From Streptomyces sp. SDr-06 (lineage in GTDB: Bacteria; Actinomycetota; Actinomycetes; Streptomycetales; Streptomycetaceae), in contig NZ_QOLA01000003.1 of the NCBI RefSeq assembly GCF_003324565.1, forward strand, positions 496,001-560,000: a stretch of 64,000 nucleotides of DNA, in the 5' to 3' direction. Below the pieces are notes generated by a model that saw nothing but the letters and a program-made list of their open reading frames with translations, did no database searches and was not told the DNA's origin. The translations under genes were made by a program, and so were the position numbers. This document shows positions 26,496 to 34,837 of this stretch, piece after piece; within the stretch, counting starts at the first letter, position 1, and each line of letters begins with the position of its first letter.

Positions 26496-27710
26496 TTGAG
26501 CACCGAAGCGTATGTGTACGACGCGATCCGCACCCCGCGCGGTCGCGGCAAGGCGAACGGCGCCCTGCACGCCACCAAGCCCATCGACCTGGTCGTCGGC
26601 CTGATCCACGAGATCCAGGCACGCTTCCCGGGCCTGGACCCGGCGGCCATCGACGACATCGTGCTCGGTGTCGTCGGCCCGGTCGGCGACCAGGGCTCCG
26701 ACATCGCCCGGATCGCGGCGATCGCCGCCGGACTGCCCGACACGGTCGCCGGCGTCCAGGAGAACCGCTTCTGCGCCTCCGGCCTCGAAGCCGTCAACAT
26801 GGCGGCGATGAAGGTCCGTTCCGGCTGGGAGGACCTGGTCCTGGCGGGCGGTGTCGAGTCCATGTCGCGCGTCCCCATGGCCTCCGACGGCGGCGCCTGG
26901 TTCGCCGACCCGATGACCAACTTCTCCACCAACTTCGCCCCGCAGGGCATCGGCGCCGACCTCATCGCCACCATCGAGGGCTACTCGCGACGCGACGTCG
27001 ACGCATACGCGGAGCTGTCCCAGGCGCGGGCCGCCGAGGCCTGGAAGGACGGCCGGTTCGCGCGCTCCGTCGTCCCCGTCAAGGACCGCAACGGCCTCGT
27101 CGTCCTCGACCACGACGAACACATGCGCCCGGGCACCACCGCCGACTCCCTCGCGGGCCTCAAGCCGTCCTTCGCGGGCATCGGCGAGATGGGCGGCTTC
27201 GACGCCGTGGCGCTGCAGAAGTACCACTGGGTGGAGGAGATCAACCACGTCCACCACGCGGGCAACTCCAGCGGCATCGTGGACGGTTCGGCCCTCGTCG
27301 CCATCGGCTCCAAGGAGGTCGGCGAGCGCTACGGCATGACCCCGCGAGCCCGCATCGTCTCCGCGGCCGTCTCCGGATCCGAGCCCACCATCATGCTGAC
27401 CGGCCCGGCGCCCGCCACCCGCAAGGCGCTCGCCAAGGCCGGCCTGACCATCGACGACATCGACCTCGTCGAGATCAACGAGGCCTTCGCCGCGGTCGTG
27501 CTCCGCTTCGTCAGGGACATGGGCCTCAGCCTCGACAAGGTCAACGTCAACGGCGGCGCCATCGCCCTGGGCCACCCCCTCGGCGCGACCGGCGCGATGA
27601 TCCTGGGCACCCTCGTCGACGAGCTGGAGCGGCGCGAGCTGCGCTACGGACTCGCCACGCTCTGCGTCGGCGGCGGCATGGGCATCGCCACCGTCGTCGA
27701 GCGTGTCTGA
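26496..27710 (+). CDS. Thiolase (acetyl-CoA C-acyltransferase)
   Basis: 404 residues from a TTG start with GAAAGG nine bases upstream. The nucleophilic Cys is in [13 protein letters not shown] (about residue 93); His is in [14 protein letters not shown] and the second Cys in [11 protein letters not shown] at the end. It cleaves 3-ketoacyl-CoA to acetyl-CoA. With the next gene it gives the two parts of a FadAB-like beta-oxidation complex. Confidence 0.93.
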   Translation: MSTEAYVYDAIRTPRGRGKANGALHATKPIDLVVGLIHEIQARFPGLDPAAIDDIVLGVVGPVGDQGSDIARIAAIAAGLPDTVAGVQENRFCASGLEAVNMAAMKVRSGWEDLVLAGGVESMSRVPMASDGGAWFADPMTNFSTNFAPQGIGADLIATIEGYSRRDVDAYAELSQARAAEAWKDGRFARSVVPVKDRNGLVVLDHDEHMRPGTTADSLAGLKPSFAGIGEMGGFDAVALQKYHWVEEINHVHHAGNSSGIVDGSALVAIGSKEVGERYGMTPRARIVSAAVSGSEPTIMLTGPAPATRKALAKAGLTIDDIDLVEINEAFAAVVLRFVRDMGLSLDKVNVNGGAIALGHPLGATGAMILGTLVDELERRELRYGLATLCVGGGMGIATVVERV

Positions 27711-27750
27711 CCGTCCCGTCCCGGCACCCCCTCATACGGAGAATTCAGCA

Positions 27751-29943
27751 ATGACCGAGAGCACGACCATCCGCTGGGAACAGGACGAGACCGGCGTCGT
27801 CACCCTCGTACTGGACGACCCCAACCAGTCCGCCAACACCATGAACCAGGCCTTCAAGGACTCCATCGCGGCCATCGCGGACCGCGCCGAGGCCGAGAAG
27901 GACTCCATCCGGGGCATCATCTACACCTCCGCCAAGAAGACCTTCTTCGCCGGCGGCGACCTGAAGGACATGATCCAGGTCGGCCCCGACCGCGCCCAGC
28001 AGGCCTTCGACACCGGCACCGCCATCAAGAACTCGCTGCGCCGCATCGAGACGCTCGGCAAGCCGGTCGTCGCCGCCATCAACGGCGCGGCCCTGGGAGG
28101 CGGTTACGAGATCGCCCTCGCCTCCCACCACCGCATCGCGCTCGACGCACCCGGCTCCAAGATCGGCCTGCCCGAAGTCACCCTCGGCCTGCTCCCGGCG
28201 GGCGGCGGCGTGACCCGCACCGTACGCCTCATGGGCATCACCGACGCCCTGCTCAAGGTGCTGCTCCAGGGCACCCAGTACTCCCCGCGGCGCGCACTCG
28301 AGAACGGTCTCGTGCACGAAGTCGCCGCCACGCGCGAGGAGATGCTCGCCCAGGCGCGCGCGTTCATCGACGCACACCCCGAGTCTCAGCAGCCCTGGGA
28401 CGTCAGGGGCTACAAGATCCCCGGCGGTACGCCGTCCAACCCGCGGTTCGCCGCCAACCTTCCGGCGTTCCCGGCCAACCTGAAGAAGCAGCTCCAGGGC
28501 GCGCCCTACCCGGCGCCGCGCAACATCCTCGCGGCCGCCGTCGAGGGATCCCAGGTCGACTTCGAGAGCGCTCTCACCATCGAGGCCCGCTACTTCACCG
28601 AACTGGTCACCGGACAGACCGCGAAGAACATGATCCAGGCGTTCTTCTTCGACCTCCAGGCCGTCAACTCCGGCGTCAGCCGCCCCGAGGGCATCGAGCC
28701 GCGCCCCGTCCGCAAGGTCGCGGTCCTCGGCGCCGGGATGATGGGCGCGGGCATCGCCTACTCCTGCGCCCGGGCCGGCATCGAGGTCGTCCTGAAGGAC
28801 GTGTCGCCCGAGGCCGCCCAGAAGGGCAAGGCCTACTCCGAGAAGCTCCTCGCGAAAGCGCTCTCACGGGGCCGCACCACCGAGGCCCAGCGGGACGCGC
28901 TGCTCGCGCTGATCACGCCGACCGCCGACCCGGGGGCCCTGGCGGGCTGCGACGCCGTCATTGAGGCGGTCTTCGAGGACACCTCCCTCAAGCACAAGGT
29001 GTTCCAGGAGATCCAGGACATCGTCGCCCCCGACGCGCTGCTGTGCTCCAACACCTCGACGCTGCCCATCACCGGTCTCGCCGAAGGGGTCGCGCGCCAG
29101 GAAGACTTCATCGGCCTGCACTTCTTCTCGCCGGTCGACAAGATGCCGCTGGTCGAGATCATCAAGGGCGAGCGCACCGGCGACGAGGCGCTGGCCCGCG
29201 CCTTCGACCTCGTACGCCAGATCAAGAAGACACCGATCGTCGTGAACGACTCGCGGGGCTTCTTCACCTCCCGCGTGATCGGCCAGTTCATCAACGAGGG
29301 TGTCGCGATGGTGGGCGAGGGCATCGAGCCCGCGTCCATCGAGCAGGCGGCGGGCCAGGCCGGCTACCCGGCCAAGGTCCTGTCCCTGATGGACGAGCTG
29401 ACGCTGACCCTGCCCCGCAAGATCCGCAACGAGACCCGGCGGGCCGTCGAGGAGGCCGGCGGCGTCTGGCCCGGCCACCCCTCGGACGCGGTCATCGACC
29501 GCATGGTCGACGAGTTCGGCCGCACCGGCCGCAGCGGCGGCGCCGGATTCTACGAGTACGGCGAGGACGGCAAGCGGGGCAAGCTGTGGCCCGGCCTGCG
29601 CGAGCACTTCACCAAGCCCGGGTACGAGATCCCGTTCGAGGACATGAAGGAGCGGATGCTCTTCTCGGAGTCCCTGGACACGGTCCGCCTCTTCGAGGAG
29701 GGCGTCCTCACCTCGGTCGCCGACGCCAACATCGGCTCGATCATGGGCATCGGCTTCCCCGCCTGGACCGGCGGCGTCCTCCAGTACATCAACGGCTACG
29801 ACGGCGGCGCCGAAGGAAGGGTCGGCCTGCCCGGCTTCGTGGCCCGGGCCCGCGAGCTCGCCGAGCGCTACGGAGAGCGCTTCCAGCCGCCCGCGCTCCT
29901 GGTGCGGAAGGCGGAGAACGGCGAGACCTTCAAGGACGCGTAG
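27751..29943 (+). CDS. fadB: FadB-type fusion: enoyl-CoA hydratase / 3-hydroxyacyl-CoA dehydrogenase
   Basis: 730 residues. The N-terminal crotonase domain (to about 300) has KKTFFAGGDLKDM and ALGGGYEIALASH; the NAD domain begins near residue 320 with VAVLGAGMMGAGIAYSCA and continues with CSNTSTLPITG and FFSPVDKMPLVEII. It hydrates and then oxidises acyl-CoA intermediates. Start ATG with ACGGAG upstream. Palindrome copies lie at 28564 and 28854, with a weaker one at 29873-29884 (GAGAGCGCTTCC). Confidence 0.93.
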   Translation: MTESTTIRWEQDETGVVTLVLDDPNQSANTMNQAFKDSIAAIADRAEAEKDSIRGIIYTSAKKTFFAGGDLKDMIQVGPDRAQQAFDTGTAIKNSLRRIETLGKPVVAAINGAALGGGYEIALASHHRIALDAPGSKIGLPEVTLGLLPAGGGVTRTVRLMGITDALLKVLLQGTQYSPRRALENGLVHEVAATREEMLAQARAFIDAHPESQQPWDVRGYKIPGGTPSNPRFAANLPAFPANLKKQLQGAPYPAPRNILAAAVEGSQVDFESALTIEARYFTELVTGQTAKNMIQAFFFDLQAVNSGVSRPEGIEPRPVRKVAVLGAGMMGAGIAYSCARAGIEVVLKDVSPEAAQKGKAYSEKLLAKALSRGRTTEAQRDALLALITPTADPGALAGCDAVIEAVFEDTSLKHKVFQEIQDIVAPDALLCSNTSTLPITGLAEGVARQEDFIGLHFFSPVDKMPLVEIIKGERTGDEALARAFDLVRQIKKTPIVVNDSRGFFTSRVIGQFINEGVAMVGEGIEPASIEQAAGQAGYPAKVLSLMDELTLTLPRKIRNETRRAVEEAGGVWPGHPSDAVIDRMVDEFGRTGRSGGAGFYEYGEDGKRGKLWPGLREHFTKPGYEIPFEDMKERMLFSESLDTVRLFEEGVLTSVADANIGSIMGIGFPAWTGGVLQYINGYDGGAEGRVGLPGFVARARELAERYGERFQPPALLVRKAENGETFKDA
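28564..28575. promoter_or_regulatory. GAGAGCGCTCTC palindrome inside fadB (perfect)
   Basis: Perfect copy, read as GAG AGC GCT CTC, followed by ACC as in the first array copy. It lies in the segment between the hydratase and dehydrogenase domains. Confidence 0.6.
28854..28865. promoter_or_regulatory. GAAAGCGCTCTC palindrome inside fadB (1 mismatch)
   Basis: 290 bp from the previous copy but in another frame (GCG AAA GCG CTC TCA, with the rare codons AAA and TCA). It is followed by ACGG. Confidence 0.5.
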
Positions 29944-30093
29944 GCGCTCCGCGGGATTCGGGACGTGGGGGAGCTGGGCCGAGTGCGCGGCTCCCCCATG
30001 CCTCTGGCACGGCCGCCCTTCCGGGTCGGCTCGTACGGGCGTTCCGGCGGGTGCCGCGCCTTGCCCTCGGGCCGCTGGAGACTGGTCGCGCAG

Positions 30094-30852
30094 TTACCCG
30101 CGCCCCTGGCGGGATGCGGGATCCGGCGTGCCGAAGGCCTCGCGCAGCTCCTCCTTCAGCGACCGCTGGAACGCCGTGACCAGCGCCTGGAGCACCATGG
30201 GCTGCATATGCGCGGAGAGCGATTTCATCGCCTCCACATGGTCGGGGTCCGACTCCCGCTCCCGGTAGGGGTTCCAGACCTCGTCGCGGAAGAGGCGGGT
30301 CAGCTCGTGCGCGGCCGAGCGGGTGTGCTCCATGAGGACCGTGCGGGCCGCGAGGATCGTCTCGTGCGCGATGGGCACGTCCAGGAGCTGGACGCCCAGC
30401 GCCAGCAGTCCCGGGTCCACGCGGAAGGTGTCGGGCGAACCGGGAATCCGCTCCAGGACGTTCATCGCGGCGAGCCGGTCGATGTCGGTGGCGGACAGCG
30501 CGCGCCCGGCCCGGCGCTCCAGTTCGGCGCGGCTCGCGTCGTCCGCCGAGTCGGGCGCCCAGGAGGCGACCACGGCCCGGTGGATGGCCAGGTCATGGGC
30601 GCTCAGATCGGGCGGCAGCTGCTGGAGGTAGCGCTCGATGGCGGCCAGCGTCATCCCGTGGTGCTGCAACTCCTCGATCAGCGCGAGCCGGGACAGGTGC
30701 ACGGGCCCGTAGTGCCCCACCCGGCGCGGTCCGATCACCGGGGGCGGCAGCAGCCCCCGGGTGCCGTAGAAGCGGATGGTCCGCACGGTGACACCGGCCC
30801 GCGCGGCCAGCTCGTCAACCGTGAGTGTCGGCTCCTCGGTCTCCGTCGCCAT
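30094..30852 (-). CDS. MerR-family regulator
   Basis: 252 residues. The N-terminal MerR winged helix is clear: LTVDELAARAGVTVRTIRFYG, then RRVGHYGPVHLSRLALIEEL and the dimer helix. The long C-terminal domain (about residues 90-250) has no metal-binding cysteines, so an organic ligand such as an acyl-CoA is more likely than a metal. It faces the acyl-CoA operon tail to tail and may control it, as LiuR-type MerR proteins do in other bacteria. A MerR-type promoter lies upstream (30911-30944). Confidence 0.85.
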   Translation of the reverse strand: MATETEEPTLTVDELAARAGVTVRTIRFYGTRGLLPPPVIGPRRVGHYGPVHLSRLALIEELQHHGMTLAAIERYLQQLPPDLSAHDLAIHRAVVASWAPDSADDASRAELERRAGRALSATDIDRLAAMNVLERIPGSPDTFRVDPGLLALGVQLLDVPIAHETILAARTVLMEHTRSAAHELTRLFRDEVWNPYRERESDPDHVEAMKSLSAHMQPMVLQALVTAFQRSLKEELREAFGTPDPASRQGRG

Positions 30853-30910
30853 GGCAGTGCCTCGCCTCCCCGGTGCTCCCGGCCGCCGGGTGCGCGGCCG
30901 ATCCGGTGCA

Positions 30911-30944
30911 ACAGTATTGCTGTCTCACCAGCACTGCTCAATAC
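30911..30944 (-). promoter_or_regulatory. MerR-type promoter with 19-bp spacer
   Basis: On the - strand TTGAGC and TACTGT are separated by exactly 19 bases, the spacing activated by MerR proteins. GTATTG and CAATAC (30914-30919 and 30939-30944) form a symmetric pair over it. It lies about 60 bp before the MerR gene, suggesting autoregulation. Confidence 0.5.
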
Positions 30945-31052
30945 GTCCCCGGTGCCGGGCCCGGCCGCGCGCCGGGGCGGCACGCGAAGGCCCCGGGCGG
31001 ACGGCGGGCGCCGACCGGCCGGGGCCGGGCCGAGCGTGCCCGGGCGCGTGGG

Positions 31053-32039
31053 TTACGGGGTGCGGCCCGCCTGGAGCGGGTAGTGGTCGCTCAGATTCGT
31101 GTACGTGTAGTCGGTGCCCCAACTGCGTACCGTCCAGGGCGCCGTGGACTCCACCACCACCTTGTTGGTCCAGCTGGACGGACGGGCGTGGCCCGCCAGG
31201 TGGAGGACGTAGTCCAGGTCCTCGCGCGGATCCGTGGGGTAGCGGTAGCGCGCGATCGAGTTCTCGGCGGTGTCGAAGGAGTACGCGTGCCCCGTCCGCG
31301 CATCGGCGGCGACCAGGCCGCCGTTCGCCAGCATAGAGGCGTACTCCGAGCCGTGCGAGTCCACGTTGAAGTCGCCCGCGACCATGACCTCCTCGCTCGC
31401 CGGAATGTGCTTGGCCTCCAGGAAGGACCTGATCGCCCGGAACTGGAGAGCGCGATCCTTGACGGCCTCGCCCGCGCCGCACCCGGAATCCGTCGACTGC
31501 GTGTGCGTGCCGACGATGTGCACCCGGGTGCCGTTCACGTCCAATACGGCATAGACGAAGCCCTTGTTGGACCACCAGTCCGAACCGCAGGCGTCCTTGT
31601 ACACGTACTGCTCCTTGCGCACGATCGGCCACCTGCTCAGCAGGGTGACGCCGCCGTCCTCGGGAGTGGTCGAGGAGTACGAGCCCCCCGTGGCGTCCCA
31701 GCCCTCCCTGCCGCGGCCCACCACGGGCGTCTGGTAGGGATACTGGGCCGAGGCGTTCCGCTTCAACGCGTCCGACGCGGAGTTGTCGAAGGCCTCCTGG
31801 AGCACCACGACGTCGTTGCCCTGGAAGAAGGGCGCGGCGGGAATCGCCTGCGCCCGGTGGTTCTGGCCCCAGTTCGGGTACAGGCTCTGGCTCATCAGGA
31901 AGGTGTTGTACGTCAGCACCTTCAGCCGGGGCGGCTCGGCGGCCGCGGCGGACGCGGGAGCGGCGCCGGTCAGAGTGACGGCGGCGAGCACGGCGGCGAG
32001 AGCCGCGGCGGGGGCCTGGCGGAGTGAGGGGAGCGGCAC
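31053..32039 (-). CDS. Secreted sphingomyelinase C-like endonuclease/exonuclease/phosphatase-fold protein
   Basis: 328 residues from a GTG with AGGAG six bases upstream. A signal peptide (about 30 residues, ending PASAAAA) leads to the metal-dependent hydrolase fold: LTYNTFLM, VVLQEAFDN with the metal Glu, VHIVGTHTQS, MVAGDFNVDSHG and a final LSDHYPLQ with the catalytic Asp-His. This order matches bacterial neutral sphingomyelinases, which split sphingomyelin into ceramide and phosphocholine. The substrate here is inferred only. Confidence 0.85.
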   Translation of the reverse strand: MPLPSLRQAPAAALAAVLAAVTLTGAAPASAAAAEPPRLKVLTYNTFLMSQSLYPNWGQNHRAQAIPAAPFFQGNDVVVLQEAFDNSASDALKRNASAQYPYQTPVVGRGREGWDATGGSYSSTTPEDGGVTLLSRWPIVRKEQYVYKDACGSDWWSNKGFVYAVLDVNGTRVHIVGTHTQSTDSGCGAGEAVKDRALQFRAIRSFLEAKHIPASEEVMVAGDFNVDSHGSEYASMLANGGLVAADARTGHAYSFDTAENSIARYRYPTDPREDLDYVLHLAGHARPSSWTNKVVVESTAPWTVRSWGTDYTYTNLSDHYPLQAGRTP

Positions 32040-32098
32040 ATGAACTCCTGGGTCGGGAGCGGCAATTGGGACCGGCGCCCACAGCAAAGCAGCCACGA

Positions 32099-32112
32099 TT
32101 ACCTAGAGGTAA
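32099..32112. promoter_or_regulatory. TTACCT-AG-AGGTAA inverted repeat upstream of the sphingomyelinase gene
   Basis: Six-base perfect arms with a two-base centre, 60 bp before the sphingomyelinase start and 100 bp before the divergent b-subunit-like gene. A possible operator for one or both. Confidence 0.4.
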
Positions 32113-32211
32113 CCTCCCTGCACCGCCTGTCTTACCCCTGCCGTACGATCAGGAGTACGAACGCTCGGACAACACCCGTCACGGGCGTGTGCGCGAGAGA
32201 AGGTGCCAGGC

Positions 32212-32685
32212 GTGAAGCTTCTCCCCATCAATGTGGGCCCCCTCAATCCCACGGTGCCCGATCTCCTGGTGGGCTTCGTGCTGTTCCTGCTCTGCTTCGG
32301 TGTGGTGGCGGGCGTGCTGCTGCCCCGCATCAGGCGGACGCTGGAGGAGCGCGAGGCGCTGACGACGGGCCGCGCCCACGAGGCCGAAGCGATCCTCGCG
32401 GAGGCCGCCGAGGTGCGCGCCCGCTATGAGGCCGAGCTCGCCGGGGCGCGGCACGAGGCGGCCCGCATCCGCCAGCAGGCCAAGGAGGAGGGCGCGGCCG
32501 CGATAGCCGCCGCCCGCGCCGAGGGCGTCCGCGAGCGCGACGAGATCCTCACCACCGGCGCCGCCAGGATCGCCGAGGCCCGCGCGGCCGCCGAGGCCGA
32601 ACTGCGCCCGTACGTCGACTCCCTGGCCGCCGAACTGGCCGGCCGCATCCTGGGCGAGCCGCTGGGGGCCTCCGCCGGCCGCTGA
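32212..32685 (+). CDS. Stand-alone ATP synthase b-subunit-like protein
   Basis: 157 residues from a GTG with GAAGG upstream. One membrane helix near the start (VPDLLVGFVLFLLCFGVVAGVL split over about residues 14-36), then a long charged coiled coil rich in Ala, Glu and Arg (ARHEAARIRQQAKEEG). This is the layout of F0 subunit b, and the coiled-coil segment closely recalls Streptomyces AtpF, but there are no other ATP synthase genes here and the C-terminus is shorter. It may be a paralogue with a different membrane role. A strong terminator follows. Confidence 0.7.
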   Translation: MKLLPINVGPLNPTVPDLLVGFVLFLLCFGVVAGVLLPRIRRTLEEREALTTGRAHEAEAILAEAAEVRARYEAELAGARHEAARIRQQAKEEGAAAIAAARAEGVRERDEILTTGAARIAEARAAAEAELRPYVDSLAAELAGRILGEPLGASAGR

Positions 32686-32701
32686 GCCGGACCGCCTGAC
32701 C

Positions 32702-32734
32702 ATGCCCCCGGCGAACGGGCTTCGCCGGGGGCAT
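32702..32734 (+). terminator. 14-bp stem terminator after the b-subunit-like gene
   Basis: Arms ATGCCCCCGGCGAA and TTCGCCGGGGGCAT are perfect complements around a five-base loop, 17 bp after the stop codon. Confidence 0.85.
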
Positions 32735-32780
32735 CGTCACGCCCCTGAGGACCCTGAGGACCCTGTGTGCCGCTGTGACC

Positions 32781-32809
32781 TGTAGTGATTGCATACTGGA
32801 ATCACTACA
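32781..32809 (+). promoter_or_regulatory. TGTAGTGATT-N9-AATCACTACA operator
   Basis: Ten-base perfect arms (32781-32790 and 32800-32809) about 46 bp before the broken DUF2236 gene. The AT-rich, symmetric form suggests a GntR- or TetR-type operator over the promoter. No such regulator is adjacent. Confidence 0.55.
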
Positions 32810-33035
32810 AACACGGCAGTGCCGCACAGACCCACCAGCCTCAGGGAGCCCGCCATGAGCCGCCGCGATGCCGCGCCCGTGCCGCCCCCGCCCGGCGGCG
32901 TGCTGTGGAGCCTCGCCGGAGACATCAGGATGCTCCTCACCCTGCCCGCCGCCCTCACCATGCAGGTCGCCCACCCCGCGGTCGGCGCCGGGGTGGATGA
33001 GCACTCGGTGTTCCGCACCGATCCGTGGGGGCGCG

Positions 33036-33047
33036 GAGAGCGCTCTC
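33036..33047. promoter_or_regulatory. GAGAGCGCTCTC palindrome inside the DUF2236 pseudogene (perfect)
   Basis: Perfect copy in the third possible frame (GGA GAG CGC TCT CTG), with the rare Ser codon TCT. It lies 680 bp from the end of the LacI-family gene. Confidence 0.6.
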
Positions 33048-33295
33048 TGCGGTCGGTCCAGCTCTGGGTGTACGGAGGCGAGCAGGCCGCCGAGGAAGGG
33101 CGCCGGCTCCGGGAACTCCACAAGACCATCCAGGGCACGGACGCCACCGGCCGGCGCTACCACGCGCTCACCCCCGCCTATTACGCGTGGGTGCACGCCA
33201 CCGGCTATCCCGTCTTCCGTGGTCGAGGAGCTCGTCGCCACCGACCGTCCCGTCCCGGCCCCCGACCGCGGCCCGCTGCCCCTGCGGCTGCTCCT

Positions 33296-33307
33296 GAGAG
33301 CGCTCTG
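33296..33307. promoter_or_regulatory. GAGAGCGCTCTG palindrome inside the DUF2236 pseudogene (1 mismatch)
   Basis: Read in the downstream frame as CTG AGA GCG CTC TGG, again with AGA. A weaker copy (CGAAGCGCTCTC) follows at 33538-33549 at the end of the gene. Confidence 0.5.
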
Positions 33308-33715
33308 GCCGGTACTGCTGCCGCCCCTCGCCCGCTTCCGCAGGTTCGTCACCATCGGCTTCATGCCGCCAGACGCGCGCGAGGCGATCGGCCTGGACTG
33401 GACGGACGAGCAGGAGCGCAAGCTGCGCCGCTTCGGCCGGGTCGTACGGGCGGTGGTGCCCCTGCTGCCCGAGCGCCTGCGCTACCTGCCGCTCGCCCGC
33501 GCGGCCCGTGCGGAACACCGGCGCGCGACAGGCCGGACGAAGCGCTCTCACTGACCTCCCGACGCCGCGCGGCCGAAGCGCCCGGCCCCGTCATGGCCGC
33601 CCCGCCAGGGCCGACCTCCGGGCGATCACCAACCGGCGCCGCCCCTGCGGACCGCGGCCGTCGCGCCGACCTTCCGGGCCGCTGAACCGCCGTGCCACCG
33701 AGGCGACTTGTGGCC

Positions 33716-34741
33716 TCAGGCCGACGCGCGCCGCACCAGGGCTGTCGGGGTGATCACGGAGGCGGGCGGGGCCCCTTCGTCGCCGCTCTGGTCGAGCCCG
33801 CGCAGCAGCAGGCGCGCCATCAGGCGGCCCATCTCCTCGATCTGTTGACGTACGGTCGTCAGCGGCGGGTCGGTGGCTTCGGCCACGGAGGCCATGTCGT
33901 CGAAGCCGACGAGGGCGACATCGTCCGGTACCCGTCGGCCCCGCTCGCGCAGCACCCGCAGGGCGCCCGACGCCATGAGGTCGTTGGCGGCGAACACGGC
34001 GTCCAGGTCCGGCCGCCGGGCGAGTAGTTCGGCCATCGCGTGGGCGCCGCTCTCGGCCGTGAATGCGCCTTCCACCACCAGCGTGGGATCGGCCTCCGGG
34101 AGTACGTCGCGATACCCGTCGAGACGATCGGTGGAGGCGGTCTGATCCAGCGGGCCCGCGATGTGCGCGATGCGCGTGCGGCCGAGGGAGAGCAGATGAC
34201 GCACGGCCTCCCGCGCACCGCCGCGGTTGTCGGCGTCGACATAGGGAACGGCCGTCGGGAAGCCGGGCCGCCCGCCGAACACCGTCAGCATGCCGGCGCC
34301 GCGCGTGATCGCGGGGAGCGGGTCGTCGTCGTGCAGCGAGAAGGCGAGCGCCCCGTCGACGTGACCGCCCGTCAGGTAGCGGGAGATCCGGCCGTAGTCG
34401 TCCGGACCCTCGACGAGCAGCAGTACCAACTGCGTGTCGTGCGAGGCGAGTTCCTTGCTGATGCCGCGGATCTGTCGCGAGAAGAAAGGGTCGGAGAAGA
34501 ACCTGGTCTCCGGCTCGGCGACGATCACGGCGACCGCGCCGGTGCGCCGGGTGACCAGCGAGCGGGCCGCCTGATTGGGGATGTAGCCCAGCTCCTCGAC
34601 CGCCTGACGCACCTTGTCCACCAGGGGCGGCCGCACCCCCGTGCCGCCGTTGACGACCCGGGACGCGGTGGCCCGGGAAACACCGGCGCGCGCGGCGACG
34701 GCCTCCAGTGTGGGCCGCGTGCCGAAGTACTGCTCGGTCAA
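33716..34741 (-). CDS. LacI-family transcriptional regulator (CebR-like helix-turn-helix)
   Basis: 341 residues from a TTG start fixed by GAGGAGA upstream. The LacI headpiece is at about residues 8-60 (TLEAVAARAGVSRATASRVV, then the hinge AARSLVTRR), followed by a periplasmic-binding-protein-like sensor domain (VDGALAFSLHDDD, GGAREAVRHLLSLGRTRIAHIAGP, LDAVFAANDLMASGALRVL, VALVGFDDMA). The DNA-contact helix resembles that of CebR, whose site has the core GAGCGCTC. No sugar-transport genes adjoin it, unusual for this family. Eight copies of a GAGAGCGCTCTC palindrome lie just upstream, so it is the best candidate to bind the dispersed sites. Confidence 0.92.
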   Translation of the reverse strand: MTEQYFGTRPTLEAVAARAGVSRATASRVVNGGTGVRPPLVDKVRQAVEELGYIPNQAARSLVTRRTGAVAVIVAEPETRFFSDPFFSRQIRGISKELASHDTQLVLLLVEGPDDYGRISRYLTGGHVDGALAFSLHDDDPLPAITRGAGMLTVFGGRPGFPTAVPYVDADNRGGAREAVRHLLSLGRTRIAHIAGPLDQTASTDRLDGYRDVLPEADPTLVVEGAFTAESGAHAMAELLARRPDLDAVFAANDLMASGALRVLRERGRRVPDDVALVGFDDMASVAEATDPPLTTVRQQIEEMGRLMARLLLRGLDQSGDEGAPPASVITPTALVRRASA

Positions 34742-34837
34742 GGCAGGTTCTCCTCATCGGCGGATCGCTGACAGACCCTGGCGGAACTGCTCTGCCCGGC
34801 AGCGTACCGGCAGGGTACCGGGCGCGGATCCGCCTGC

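Larger units (their letters stand above)
32855..33554 (+). pseudogene. Broken DUF2236 (MpaB-like oxygenase) gene
   Basis: Codons from the ATG (AGGGAG upstream) give a good DUF2236 N-terminus: LTLPAALTMQVAHPAVGAGV, then HSVFRTDPWGR and YYAWVHATGYPVF. At about 33215-33222 the match jumps to another frame, which runs VVEELVATDRPV, RFVTIGFMPPDAREAIGLDW and LPERLRYLPLARAARAEH to a stop at 33554. Family members normally have some 50-60 residues between these parts, so I infer an out-of-frame deletion. Two strong palindrome copies lie in it. Sequencing error cannot explain a missing segment, though it could explain the shift. Confidence 0.7.

Noticed and set aside
30627..30638. GGTAGCGCTCGA inside the MerR gene
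   Set aside because: Only the six-base core matches; expected by chance in GC-rich DNA.
31446..31457. GAGAGCGCGATC and similar half-sites (30215, 41398)
   Set aside because: Two mismatches concentrated in one half, no rare-codon signature; could be chance.
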